A stretch of DNA of 64,000 bases, from the NCBI GenBank assembly GCA_000711775.1, contig ARYC01002471.1, forward strand, positions 1 to 64,000. The letters are read 5' to 3'. This DNA is from Oxytricha trifallax (Eukaryota > Ciliophora > Spirotrichea > Sporadotrichida > Oxytrichidae). Both the position numbers and the translations under genes were made by a program. Below, one piece after another: positions 1-11,008 of the stretch (position 1 is the stretch's first letter; each line of letters opens with the position of its first letter). The notes beneath the pieces are model-generated. The model was not told where the DNA came from. It ran no database searches and worked only from the letters and a program-made list of their open reading frames with translations.

Positions 1-747
1 AGAGTCATTACTGATGACTAATATGCTTACAAGATATATCCTTTCAATTACTTACTTGCTGATGACAAATTCCAAATGTAATTTGCTAATGAGTATTATG
101 CTCTTTAAAAGGCAAAGTTAAATGAGTGCAGGCTTATCATCTGGCTTGATGCTATTTTACTTGGTAAAGATCATGTAGCATTCAGGCTTCCTTTACTTGA
201 AATGACTTACAGAGATTTCTTATCTGATAATAGATGTCAGAGATAAATTGGTTAGATAGTATAGCAGATAGTTGAAGGGATTGAAGAGCTTCACAAGCTA
301 GGTAATGTTCATAGAGATTTAAAGCCAGAGAACATCATGATAAACTTTCAGCCTCTAAGAGTTTATATTATTGACTTCAACAGAGCTCAAAGAGTGTAAG
401 CCTCTGCATAAGGAAATGTGTACGGCACTCCTGGATATTTCCCAGAGAGAGAGGATTGGAGAGATGGAGACACTTAATGGGATATCTGGGCTCTAGCAGT
501 TATAATAATAGAGAGCGACATGCCTAGAAACGATTACTTTAGCTGCAGGGGTGAGAGAGATTCTAAGTAGAGAATCAAACAATATATCAATAAAAATAAA
601 ATAAATGGAGGTCTCAGAGAACTTGCATACTCAACTATTATCAAGCCAAGCTAAGAGAATTAACAAACAATAGAAACAATCAAACATCAACTTAGAAAGA
701 TAAAATTCAGAGAATTGCCACATGACTCTAAGATTATGTTTGTCTGA
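1..747 (+). CDS. TBE zinc-finger/kinase protein, C-terminal kinase part (partial)
   Basis: Frame 1 is open from the first base to TGA at 745-747, reading TAA/TAG as Gln. It contains a protein-kinase catalytic core: VHRDLKPENIM (about residues 103-113 of the visible part), then IIDFNRAQR where kinases normally have DFG, then GTPGYFPEREDW matching the activation-loop/P+1 and APE region. The zinc-finger N-terminus seen in TBE-B, -C and -D lies outside the window. No frameshift or internal TGA is visible, so this copy looks better preserved than TBE-B. The family is the '57-kDa' ORF of TBE elements; its substrate is unknown. The DFG-to-DFN change removes the usual Gly but keeps the metal-binding Asp, so activity cannot be decided from sequence. 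Confidence 0.85.
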
Positions 748-908
748 AATAATTTAAAAACAAGCTTGCTATACTCACTTAAATTACTAATATTTAAACA
801 TTAAACCCCTTCATAAACCCTATTAAAACCCTAAAAAAGTATGCACTAATAGTCTACTTTTATCAATCAAAAACTCAATCAAACTACTGAAAAGGTTTTG
901 GGGTTTTG
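1..908 (+). mobile_element. TBE-A: right end of a TBE transposon, cut by the window start
   Basis: The unit ends in a G4T4 telomere-like tract (about 893-908) followed by ATT, the expected 3-bp ANT-type target duplication of TBE elements. The ~100 bp inside the end (AT-rich, with TCAATCAAACTACTGAAA and a region rich in CCTA/CCCTA) matches the ends of TBE-B and TBE-C almost base for base. It carries the 3' part of the kinase gene reading towards the end, as in the other copies. Only the last ~0.9 kb of an expected ~4.1 kb is in the window. Confidence 0.9.
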
Positions 909-1079
909 ATTGTTGCTGGCCGTTGAAGCCCCAGTAGAGGTGCCTTGATGGCTGATAGCTGCAAAAGAGATGCATAGACATGCCACAGCAGTTCATGTCA
1001 CTAGGGTTAGGTAGCCTGATTTAAGGCAGTCGCCCTCAATGGCAGTTAGGCTTAATGTTTAGAATGCTGTAGTGACATT
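909..1079. other. GC-rich unique island between two facing TBEs
   Basis: These 171 bases, bounded at both ends by ATT target duplications, separate the kinase ends of TBE-A and TBE-B. Base composition is near 50% GC, about twice that of the spacers, as expected of macronucleus-destined sequence (MDS). No frame is open through the whole island on either strand; the longest are about 25-35 codons. It may be an MDS whose frame changes at a junction, or a small piece of older DNA. Function unknown. Confidence 0.5.
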
Positions 1080-1240
1080 CAAAACCACAAAACCCTTTCA
1101 GTAGTTTGATTGAGTTTTTGATTGATAAAAGAAGACTATTAGTGCACACTTTATTAGGGTTTAAATAGGGTTTATGATGGGGTTTAATGTTTAAATATTA
1201 GTATTTTGAGTGAGTATAACAAGCGAGTTCTTAAAATATT

Positions 1241-2680
1241 TCACACAAACAGAAGCTTAGAGTGAGGCAGTCCTCTGAATTTTATCTTCCTAAGTTGATG
1301 TTTGATTGTTTCTATAGTTTGTTAATTCTCTTAGCTTGGCTTGATAATAGTTGAGTATGCAAGTTCTCTGAGACCTCCATTTATTTTATTTTTATCGAGA
1401 TATTGCTTGATTCTCTGCTTAGAATCTCTCTCACCTCTGCAGCGAAAGTAATCGTTTCATGACATGTCGCTTTCTATTATTTTAACTGCTAGACCCAAAT
1501 ATCCCATTAAGTATCTCCATCTCTCCAATCCTCTCTCTCTCAGAAATATCCAGAAGTGCCGTATACATTTCCCTATGCAGAGCATTGCACTCTTTGAGCT
1601 CTGTTGAAGTCAATAATATAAACTCTAAGAGGCTGAAAGTTCATCATGATGTTCTCTGGCTTTAAATCTCTATGAACATAACCTAGCATGTGAAGCTCTT
1701 CAATCCCCTCAACTATCTGCAATACTATCTAACCAATTCATACCTGAAATCAATTATCAAATAAGAAATCTCTGTAAGTCATTTCAAGTAAAGGAAGCCT
1801 GAAGGCTACATGATCTTTACCAAGTAAATAGCATCAAGCTAGATAATATGCCTGCAATCATTTAACTTTGCCTTTTAAAGAGCATAACACTCATTAGCAA
1901 ATTCCATTTAAAACTTGTCATCAGCAAGCAAATAATTGAAAGGATATATCTTGTAAGCATATTAATCATCAGTAATGACTCTCTTCTCTATTTATCATCA
2001 AGAGTGAGGTAGCTTTCTAGGCAAGAATCTAAGTCAATAATTTTAATAAGGGAATCTTCATAGCCTCTATTTTAACCATGACTTTATTGATCTCAGAGAC
2101 TGGAAAGTTCTTGACTGCTTTCTTCATTTTAACTTACTTCTAGACTTCAACTCTAAGAGACTCCACTGAGTTTCTTGATCTTCTCTTTTAAACGAATCTA
2201 TTACCAGTAGATTCATGAATAAAGACAAAACTTTAATTGTGCTTTTCTTTAAGTGCACTTTGAGGTCTCTAGTATGAGAATATGGCTTCTCACAGAACTC
2301 ACAGACATACTTCCCATCTTTCTTTTAATGCTGGAGAGATAACCTTGGCATATCGTTGTGTATATCTCTCAAGTGTCTCTTATAAGTCAACTAGTAAGGG
2401 AAAACTTTATTGCATTCTTTGCATTAATAGTCAACTTTAGCTGGAAAGATTAATGCTCAATGGCAGGTTGTTTAACCTCCTCCTCAATTTGCACAGCTTC
2501 TATGATAACCTCCTACTTAACTTAAATTAAAATCTCAAAGCTAGACTGGTCAAAGTTATCATAAGTAAGCTCCCACTGAGTACAAGCGTCTCTGGTCTCT
2601 ACTTTTCTTGGTGGCTGGAAAGATAACTTTTATTGACTTGATCCAACTAATGCCGCTCTTCTTAACAGGTTACCGCTCAT
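1241..2680 (-). pseudogene. TBE-B zinc-finger/kinase protein, frameshifted
   Basis: The start ATG at 2680 (MSGNLLRRAALVG) lines up with the same gene in TBE-C. Two C2H2 zinc fingers follow: CKECNKVF...H-x4-H near 2360-2430 and CEFCEKPYSHTRDLK near 2240-2310. The kinase core lies at about 1560-1700 and is nearly identical to TBE-A. The frame into the first finger is reached only by shifting near 2425, and at least one more shift is needed later, so this is a decayed copy. TAA and TAG occur repeatedly at Gln positions. The gene ends at TGA 1241-1243. The fingers suggest nucleic-acid binding; pairing fingers with a kinase domain in one chain is characteristic of TBE. Confidence 0.8.
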
Positions 2681-2859
2681 TTTAGCTTGCTGATATATTT
2701 TATTATAATAATGATAAAATATACCAAGATAAACTATAATAGTAGAGTATAAAACACTCTGATAGATTCCTTGCTGAGAGATAAGAAAATTAACTAACCA
2801 TAAAAACTCTAAGTTGACATATTTTATGAGAATATGAAACATTTTAGTAAATTAAAATA

Positions 2860-3070
2860 CTCCTAATGAAGTTTTGTTTCTCTAGGAGATCCTCCAAATC
2901 AAGTTTGAACTTAATTTAGAGGGAAAATTATTAAACATTATTAAATTCAATATGCTCCTAATTAAGTTTTAACCATAAAAATTAACTCCTAATAAAGTTT
3001 GACTTAATTTGGAGGACCTCCTAAAATAATTAAACATTATTAGGAGCAATTTAATGGAGAAAGATTGATA
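2860..3070. repeat. TBE-B intergenic short repeats (CTCCTAATNAAGTTT)
   Basis: The space between the divergent kinase and 22-kDa genes holds several copies, in both orientations, of a CTCCTAAT/AATTAAGTTTGAAC-type unit and of GGAGGTCCTCC-like palindromes. TBE-C has the same unit family (16960-17150), whereas TBE-D has unrelated GGTACCAAC-type repeats in the same place. The position between two divergent genes suggests a bidirectional regulatory region or a protein-binding array; this is inference. Confidence 0.5.
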
Positions 3071-3241
3071 AAAATGAAAATCAATCTGTGAAACTTGGAG
3101 CAAGTTTTTCAATGCTTCTCAGCATATCTTTTCAAGGTTGACCTCAAGTAGGTCCTCACTATTAAGTAGTAAGATTTTAATAAACTTAGAATGGATATCC
3201 ATAATTTTAAATTTCATTCATTTCTAGAAAGAGGAAGCAAG

Positions 3242-4036
3242 ATGGAGTCTATGAATGATGCAATAAAGAGAATTTAATCTCAAGATTTAATAGAAAAATT
3301 TCGAAGTAAAGAGGACCTTTATAGATAATTGGTATAGCAAGGTAAACTTTTAACTAATACTAATAGATTAACCATAGTTGGATTATTCTTGCCAACTTAG
3401 GAGGGAACTAAAATCTCATTCTTAAAAGCCATACTGAGTGAAGACATAAAAGCTTTTAAGTCTAATGAAATTAGGATGATAGAGATACCTAACTACCCTG
3501 AAATTTCAGTAACAAACCTCTATGATGATACTATGATTGATCCAGATGTTGCTCTCTACCTTCCATCAAAGCAACAGCTCTCTAATAAGCTTCCAGAGAG
3601 AAACTCTTTCTTCGGTATTCTTGCAACTCTGAAACCTGAGTACTTAAATGAAGTAATTTAAGAAGCTCACAAGAAACGATACAGCATCTCTCCTGAAGAA
3701 AAAGAGAAGCAAGGAATTAAAATAAGTGATAACTGGCTCTAGGAACTTCAAAAGCATCCATTCATCTCAAGTAAGCTTAGTCTTTTAACTTTATAGAAAA
3801 ACCTGGTACTGCTATATACTTGAAGAAAGAGCGCAGCAAATTAAACAGAGAGAGAAAGTCTCAAGTAAAGCATGAATTGAGTAAGAGACTCTTAAAGATT
3901 TATAAAAGCCAGAAGAGATAAACATAGATGCAGGAGCTGGCACTAAGAGAAGAAACATGGGCCCAAGCAAGCCTTAAGAGGAAGAAAAGAAAGAGAAGCC
4001 AAATCCCTTTACGAGCAAATTTAATATGCGAACATA
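3242..4036 (+). pseudogene. TBE-B 22-kDa protein gene, with 26-nt intron
   Basis: Reads from ATG 3242 (MESMNDAIKRI) through FLPTQEGTKISFLKA, IEIPNYPEISVTNLY and PERNSFFGILATLKPEY to HPFIS. A 26-nt intron (3771-3796, GTAAGC...TATAG) then restores the frame into KKPGTAIYLKKERSK. A 1-nt deletion near 3895 breaks the frame before the C-terminal motif DAGAGTKRRNMG. The terminal TGA found after ATG in TBE-C and TBE-D is CGA here, so the stop is lost. This is the conserved partner gene of TBE transposases; its biochemical role is unknown. Confidence 0.8.
3771..3796 (+). other. 26-nt intron in TBE-B 22-kDa gene
   Basis: GTAAG donor, TATAG acceptor, phase 1 after a Ser codon. An intron of exactly the same length and position occurs in TBE-C (16214-16239) and TBE-D (43692-43717). 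Confidence 0.75.
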
Positions 4037-4039
4037 TTA

Positions 4040-5084
4040 ATTCGTTTAAATCTAAAACTTATTTATATACACAAAATCTCCCTTCTCTTGCGCATACTTT
4101 AGCTTTATCATCACTGACTCTCTTAGCACCACTCTTAATAAAATCCACTGTATCTTCTTTAAATAATGCATCAGATGGTAGAGCAGCAATTTCTTATAAT
4201 GACCTTTCAATAACCCCAAATATAATTCAATTCCATTGAACAAAGGGCTGTAAGGAACATTAAATACAGGTGTTATATTTAGCCTTTCATATTCTTTCCT
4301 TGAGTCTTTAGTTTTATGAACGACAAGTTATAAAAGAATAAAATAATCTCTTAGTCAGCGTACTTATCTCTGAGTTATTGCAAGAACTGAATAAATTATT
4401 CAGTCTTTATAGAACGAGGGTGAATAACATAAGTCTCGAGGCCACTATCTTCACTTATTCCACCAAGAATAACATGAGTTTACACCTTAACTTTTAGTCA
4501 TAAACTTCTATATTACTATACCTCTTGTACCAAGACCTTGATATAAACGTATTGAATGTAAATACAGCCTCATCAGCGTGTATGAACTTTATATTATGCT
4601 CTTAAGACCTCTGCATTTAATCGAATATATAAATTAAATTAGTCTTATAAAATGGAACATTAAAGTCAATAACTCTCTTAATGCGATTGACTGTCTTGCA
4701 AGATATTCCATTCTTTTTATATATGTTAGCAATCGAATAAGCAGATATGTGAAGCTCAGGAAATTGGCGATGAAACATCACAGCCCTCTAGGATAGAGAG
4801 AAATGAGCCCAGTATTTAAGAGTCTTATCATTAATAAGATATTCAATATGATGCCGCTAAAACTTTAAGGGTCTCTTAGGCTTAGAATTAAGATGCTTTC
4901 TTTTTAAATTCAATGCTAACAGACAGTGAGACCTCACAGTTGCTGGAGATTTATGGAGCAGCCTTGCTATACACGTGTAATTCAGAACAGGCTTGATTTA
5001 TTCACTATATTCATCACATCCATATAGCAACTTAAACAATAAATCTATATACTCACTGTCATAAACTGACCCCAAACCTCGCAT
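4040..5084 (-). pseudogene. TBE-B DDE transposase (42-kDa type), inactive
   Basis: The start ATG at 5084 begins MRGLGSVYDSEYIDLL. A helix-turn-helix-like N-terminal region is followed by the first catalytic Asp in FIHADEAVF. After a frameshift near 4495 the second block reads ILFYNLSF where TBE-D has ILFVDNLSV, so the second catalytic Asp is Tyr. The third block SPLFNGIELY keeps the Glu. Family: IS630/Tc1-like, DD34E. The stop codon used by TBE-C and TBE-D (GAA-TGA) is GAA-TTA here. The copy therefore lacks an intact frame, a catalytic residue and its stop. Confidence 0.85.
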
Positions 5085-5220
5085 ATACTCACTTAAAATA
5101 CTAATTTTAAACATTAAACCCCTAAATAAACCCTAATAAAACCCTAATAAAGTATGCACTAATAGTCTACTTTTATCAATCAAAAACTCAATCAAACTAC
5201 TGAAAGGGTTTTGGATTTTG

Positions 5221-5595
5221 ATTGATTTAACGGGGTTAATTAAGTTTTGTTTAATTGAAAGTATCTGTTTTCACTGTTAATTTTTTGAATTAGTTGTAAA
5301 CTTAATCAAATTATAATAAACAATTATCATTAATTGTGCTATTTTTTGATTTATTTAAGATTAAAAGCTACCTTTTGTCACCCTTTTGTCAACTTTTTGT
5401 CAACTTTTTTAATTCATTTAATGGGATTTTATATTAAAAAAATAAATTAATGAGGTTTGTGTGAGAAAATAATTTAAAGTAAAAATATAATTAATTAAAA
5501 AATTTGCCTAAAAAATTAATGAAATTCAAATTTACCTATAAAAAACAGAAATGAAAAAAAGAAATTAAAATTTAATTAAATATTGCTAAAATACA
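5221..5595. other. AT-rich spacer
   Basis: Very AT-rich DNA between TBE-B and the first Rep element. I see no gene or repeat in it, apart from two short direct copies of TTTTGTCAAC near 5390. Confidence 0.6.
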
Positions 5596-5752
5596 TAATA
5601 TTAGGAAATTCAAGAAATACTGAATACAAATGATAATATATATTAATCTTAACTGCCACTTAATATAGATAACTTAAATCTAAATTGATTTATTACACAT
5701 TTAATTACAAAATTTAAATATTAAAATAATTATGACCAAATAGTAAAGTTTG

Positions 5753-5885
5753 TACATTGTACAGTTTGATGTTTTTTAAGTTTTAAAGATATAAAGGCTT
5801 ACTTTTAAAATAGTACAGATTGTTCATTGTACAGTTCTTAAGAATTAGTTTTTTTTAAAACTTAATTGTACAGAATGGCTAATTA
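5753..5885. repeat. TGTACAAT iterons in the left arm of R1
   Basis: Palindromic units (GTACATTGTACAG at about 5753 and 5830, ATTGTACAG at 5869) recur in the left arm and in mirror image in the right arm (about 7435-7565). Rep proteins of rolling-circle replicons bind short iterated sites beside their origin; by analogy these could be Rep-binding sites. Every Rep-family element here has them except the small MITE at 46395-46806. Confidence 0.55.
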
Positions 5886-5957
5886 GTGATCTAATATTTA
5901 ATTAATTTAAGGTAATTATGTTAGAGCACATATGGAAGTTCTACTTAGTGAGACCCT

Positions 5958-7303
5958 TCATTTCTTCACTTGATTACTTTTGCCATCTATTTAATCTACG
6001 TCGGCCTCATCTATGATTGTTGGTTCCTCTATCATCAACTCTTAATCCCCATCTTCAATCAGTCGCTGCTTCATGTATACTGCAAGCTCAATCTCATTGA
6101 ATGGAAACTTCTCATCTTGGCTCTGCATCTCGCTCGTGAATTCTGCCATTAGCATCCTGGTCTCAAATGATTTCCTATCCAGCTCACCCATTGTGTCGAA
6201 TGGCAACTGATTTGATATTGCTATCACCTGGCAGTTCTTGAATATAACCACTGGGTCTTTGTTTTTGAGGTTCACTGGGTACCCCTAACCCTCGAAGAAT
6301 CATTTTAGGTCGTCTATCTTTTCCCCGTCATCATAAAAGATGTCTCGCTTGATTTCATCCATTATTACCAACTAAGCCTCTGATTTTGACTTGCTTGAGT
6401 CAATGCAGAATGTGCGATTAAGTATTCTGAAGTCCTCCGTGATAAAGATCTTTCTAAGGAACTTAGCGATTGTCGTCTTTCCAGTATTAGGGTATCCAAA
6501 CAGCCAGACAACATTTACTTTATCTGGGCATTTTCCAACGATGACTCTGTCTAGTTTGTCAACAGCATCCAAGTACATCATTTCTTCCAACAATTTAGCA
6601 TTGAGCGTGGTAAGATGTCGAGATTCGGTGTCAGATCGTTGAAGGAAAGAAGTAAGTGATTGGAATTTGGTTTATTTTAGAGCTGGCTTAATAATGATAT
6701 TTGATTCGAAACTTTGGTATGTCATAAGAGTCTTGTGATTTTGCACGATTTATTTACAGACACATCATCGTCCTGGTACATCTCATAAATGTCATCAACA
6801 CTCTTTATTTGCTAGGTTCTAATAAGCTGCTTGAATGTATCTGTGATTCTTGGGATTGGGTTGAGGTTGGTAGATGTGTTTTTGCTCTCCTAAAATCTAG
6901 ACTGGACTTTTGCGAATGAAAGGAAAGCTTAGAAATGTTCAACGTCCCCACATTAAACAAGTTTATCATAATGAGCATAAATCTTCCTGATTTTAACATT
7001 TCCGACGACTGAATAGGATAACTTTAGATCTTTCAACGCCTTGTAGCCTATGTAATCAGACTTGCTGAAGTAGTTTTTGCATAGTCCAAGCCCATCTGGT
7101 TTTACGTGAATCGTAAGGAACTACTTTTGGAAATTATCTGCAGTGCATTGAATAATTAGAGCATGGCTAAATCTCGTAGTCTTCCCGAAGATTGCTTCAG
7201 TAACGCTGGTATGGATCTGCTTTTCGTCACTGGTCTCAATCTCCAACACAAATATATGACGCTCATTAGCCTTGTCACCCATCTTCTGATTTGTCTTTTC
7301 CAT
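5958..7303 (-). pseudogene. Rep-like protein: degenerate HUH-type N-terminus plus SF3 helicase
   Basis: From ATG 7303 (an in-frame ATG at 7354 is also possible) the frame gives about 450 codons. The N-terminal third has FSHALIIQ, resembling CRESS Rep motif II with only one His kept, and KNYFSK/DYIGYKAL, a candidate Tyr motif. The C-terminal half is a clear superfamily-3 helicase: Walker A GYPNTGKTT (about 6475-6500), Walker B LVIMDE, and motif C VIAISNQLPF with the sensor Asn. One frameshift near 6760 and a TGA at 6300-6302, where the sister gene at 26481-27842 has AGA, make this copy broken. The helicase fold is certain; nuclease activity is inferred. Confidence 0.82.
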
Positions 7304-7697
7304 AATTAATACGCGTGATACTTGAATATCTTTAATCACGAGCACATATATCATCTAAATGTCTTGCCACTCATTTCAACATTAATTTTGTTTTTTATAA
7401 TAAATGATTAAATATTAGATCACTAATTATCCATTCTGTACAATTAAGTTTTAAAAAAACTAATTCTTAAGAACTGTACAATGTACAATCTGTACTATTT
7501 TAAAAGTACGCCTTAATATCTTTAAAACTTAAAAAACATCAAACTGTACAATGTACAATCTTTACTATTTGGTCATAATTATTTAATTAAAAGTGTAATA
7601 AATCAATTTAGATTTAAGTTATCTATATTAAGTGGCAGTTAAGATTTATATATATATTATTATTTGTATTCAGTATTTCTTGAATTTCCTAATATTA

Positions 7698-8496
7698 TCA
7701 AAATACAATTGATTTGGGAAAATTAAATCAAAATATATTTAGCGATAGCATAATTAGTGGCAGTTATGTTTTTAATTTTAAACTTATTGTACCATTGTAC
7801 ATTGTACAGTTCAAGTATAATTGTTTTTTTAAAACCCATTTGTACAAAACGAATGTGATATGTAATAAATTATATTGTAATTAGTTAAATATTAAAATAT
7901 GTATAAAAAAGTAATGGAAGAAAGAGGATAGCCTACAGGCTGATGCCTCAAGAAAGAATTAGTAGCTTTACCACCACCAGTTATTTTCAAGTCTTTGCTG
8001 GTTAAATAAAAGGACATTGAATTGCAAAGAAAAGATGATTAGCTGAGGGAAGAAGGGTATCTATAAGCAATGAGCAGTGGGTAAAGGTATATAGACAGTC
8101 TCTAAATTTACAAAGAGCAGTATCTGATTATACATCAAAATCAGAGATAAAAAGCCTAAACAACAGATCCCTTTCGAAGAGGTAAAGCTTATTCGGCTAC
8201 AGTGTGTATAGATAATGTATAATTCGCTTTAAGTAAAATCTCACTTTACTTAAAAAATGAGTAAAATCACACTTTTGTACAAATGGGTTTTAAAAAAACA
8301 ATTATACTTGAACTGTACAATGTACAATGTACAATTGTACTAATATTTATGTACGCCTTAATATTATAAAACTAAAATCATAAAACTGTACAATGTACAA
8401 TGTACAATAAGTTTAAAATTAAAAACATAACTGCCACTAATTATGCTATCGCTAAATATATTTTGATTTAATTTTCCCAAATCAATTGTATTTTGA
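7698..8496. mobile_element. Rep-family element R1b (0.8 kb, no Rep gene)
   Basis: Inverted repeats of about 150 bp (TCAAAATACAATTGATTTGG... at the left, mirror image at the right) bounded by TAATATTA at 7690-7697 and 8497-8504. It shares with R1, R2 and R3 the subterminal motif TAGTGGCAGTTA and with R1/R2 the GTACATTGTACA iterons, but lacks a Rep gene. It abuts R1 with a single shared TAATATTA between them, so one inserted at the other's junction. Probably a non-autonomous element moved by a related Rep. Confidence 0.75.
7944..8281 (+). other. Coding-like frame inside R1b, unknown
   Basis: An open frame of about 110 codons with more GC than its surroundings. It is Gln/Lys/Glu-rich with a likely coiled-coil stretch (KDIELQRKDDQLREEGYLQA) and runs into the right inverted repeat. 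No start is obvious, because a TGA lies immediately upstream. It does not resemble the Rep, the 22-kDa protein or the transposases. It could be captured host sequence or an MDS. I do not recognise it. Confidence 0.35.
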
Positions 8497-8504
8497 TAAT
8501 ATTA

Positions 8505-9049
8505 TGTATTTTAGCAATAGTTAAAATTGTTTATTTTTTTTCTACATTAAAATATAAAAATTGAAGTCTAAAATAATCAAAGAAAATTGATTAAAATTTT
8601 AAATACTCATAAATGATAAAATTTTTTAAAAAAAAAAAGTCGAATAACTCATAAATCTATATGATTTAAAAAACAGATAAATAAATACATGGATAAGAGT
8701 ATCTATGGTGATTGGAAAATGTTGATTTGAAATTTGCAATTTAAATAGGTTAAACGTGATATTAAGGATGCGTAAAATGTAGAACAAGTTTAAACTTTGT
8801 AAAAATGAAGTCAAATAGAACGATACAATATAGATTTTAAAAATAGCAAACAAACTCTTTAAATAAATCTTTTTACTTAACAATCAAGTTAAAATGTGAA
8901 AGTACATAAGGTCCCATTGCTGATGTGATTACTATAGATTATAGTACTTTGAATATCCTGAAGACTCCAGCATGCAAATATGAGACCAAACCTTTTTAAA
9001 TTTGAGGTATTTTCAAAAAATATTTTAAATAAAAGCATTTGCATATCTT
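8505..9049. other. AT-rich spacer
   Basis: No supported gene. Bases 8505-8519 complete, with 5581-5595, the flanks of a palindromic site that was opened by R1/R1b. Confidence 0.5.
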
Positions 9050-9731
9050 TTATAAACCTCTTGCTATGTAAACTTGCTTGAGTTGTCAACTTTATTAAAT
9101 TGTAATAAGTTGATAATGAGCCATCAATCAAGTTGTTTTATATTTTCCCATTTTTATTTATGGATTATAATCCTCAGAAATATATTCTACTGACATTCTT
9201 CAACCTCATTTGATGAATGTCTCTGAAAAATGATTTTATTGCAAAAGATCAGAAATTTGGGGGAAATTTACTTTTTTGTATATTCCTTTTGTCCAACTTT
9301 AGTATTGATTCTTGTCTTTTTACTTTGCTATGACTATTTTCTACAAAGAAATATTATGAAATAATATTAATTTTAGTATTAAGTTAAGCTGAAACTCTAA
9401 AAATCTCAAACAAATTCTCACAAATTTTATTCATTTAAATTATTTATATAACACTAAACTAATCTAAGGAGTATGAACTGTTTTTATTTAAATATTATTA
9501 AACTCTAACAAACTCTAACAAATTATAAATTTATTGTTTAAGTAAACACTTTAATTAATAATTTTTATTAAATACTTTATAAACTTGTAAAAGAAGTCAA
9601 TTACACATCTTAAGAATATCAAAATACATTTTTAGAACATGCCATTCTTTATTAATTTTTAGTTCATTAGTACTATAAACTCGTTTATTTCTTTCTTATG
9701 TATTTTACTATAATTATTCAGAACATAATTT

Positions 9732-9771
9732 AGGAGCATTTTTTCACCAGTTGATGGTGAAATTTTGCTCC
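9732..9771. repeat. Hairpin inside U-left
   Basis: GGAGCATTTTTTCACCA and TGGTGAAATTTTGCTCC form a stem around a 4-base loop. The same hairpin, inverted, lies at 33479-33517 in U-right. Confidence 0.7.
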
Positions 9772-11008
9772 ATGTTATAATTTCAATGAATTCCTAAACG
9801 AAATCTATCGAGTCTAAACGATTAATGAAATGATGAAGTTTCCCATATTTAACTTTTTGAAATAAATATCACAATTTTTGCTAAAATGTAAATTTACGTA
9901 TAAATTCATTATTTATAAAAGTTTCCTTAGAAAGAAATGAAAAGTAAGAAAAATTTGTTTTTAAAATTTTTACATAGAAACAAAATTAATAAAAATTTTT
10001 AATTTTTTAACTAAATAGATTTCATTTTTATTTGAAGTTAATCTTTTAAAAAGTAATTAAATCATATTTATTTTATTTTGCTAATAGTTTAAATATTTAA
10101 ATTTTAATTGGAATAGTTAATTGATGATGATAAAAATAATTAGATTTGTTAATTTACATAATTTTTTTTACTAATCTAATTAAGTAATGATGATAGAGTA
10201 TTTAATTAAAATTATTTATTGAAGAAATTATTAAGCAAATAGGAATATATCAAAAGTATTGTTTTCTTTCGAAGTTTTATTGTCATAAAATAGAGATTTT
10301 TTTGTTTAAATATAATTAAAAATGAAAGAATCATCGATTCTTATAAAGCTATTATGAAATATCATTAAAGGTCACTTTTACTTGATAATTATAATTTGCT
10401 ATAAAGGTAAATAATATATATGCCTAAGAACCGTTAAATATAATTTCTTAGTTTGAGGTATCAAGCACAATAAAGTATATAAAAATTTACTTAAACAATA
10501 TGTTTAATAATTAAAACATGGAATCACACTATAAATTATAATTTTTAATAATTATTATACTTGAATAGTAGAATGGATATTTAAATAAATGTATAGAATG
10601 ATAAATGAAATATATATTATAATAAAACATTGTTTTGTTAGAGTTTTTTAAATTAAAAAAAATGCTTAATAATTGAGACTATTACTGTTTCTATATTTTA
10701 GTGAAGTTACTTACTACTATTTTTTATTTGATGTTTATATGATGCCATAATCAAATTAACATTAATTAGCTAGAGAGTTATTAGCTAAAATTATTTAGCT
10801 TTAGTGCATTTTATTTTTTGTAAATATTTACAGATGTTATTGAAAATAACAATAAGATTTGTTGATTGATTAGTTTATTAAAATAATTGATTTTATTCTA
10901 TATAAGGTTGTTAGAGTTGATCGATTTTTAAATAGTTTCAAATATAACATTAAAGTAATTTTCAATAAATTATTCATATACCTTATTTTTTAACTATAAA
11001 ATCTCTAG

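Larger units (their letters stand above)
1080..5220 (-). mobile_element. TBE-B: complete TBE transposon, ~4.14 kb
   Basis: The left end is C-A4-CCAC-A4-CCC (degenerate telomere tract) and the right end GGGTTTTGGATTTTG; both are flanked by ATT (1077-1079 and 5221-5223), a 3-bp ANT target duplication. The terminal ~80-110 bp are inverted repeats of each other. Gene order is kinase (-), 22-kDa protein (+), transposase (-). The 4.1-kb length agrees with known TBE elements. All three genes carry damage, so this copy is probably inactive. Confidence 0.93.
5604..7689 (-). mobile_element. Rep element R1 (2.09 kb, long terminal inverted repeats)
   Basis: Ends GGAAATTCAAGAAATACTGA...TCAGTATTTCTTGAATTTCC, with inverted repeats of about 300 bp (5604-5920 and 7390-7689). 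Each end is bounded by TAATATTA (5596-5603 and 7690-7697). The inverted repeats contain GTACATTGTACA/TGTACAAT iterons and, near the tip, TAACTGCCACTTAATAT. One gene (Rep, minus strand) fills the interior. The layout is that of a transposon, but the protein is a rolling-circle-type replication initiator. Confidence 0.8.

Noticed and set aside
4052-4243. Standard-code ORFs on both strands within TBE-B (e.g. 3928-4239 plus)
   Set aside because: They are fragments or shadows of the transposase and 22-kDa genes created by treating TAA/TAG as stops.
6391-6642. Plus-strand ORF of 83 codons within R1
   Set aside because: Antisense to the conserved SF3 helicase core; no family similarity of its own.
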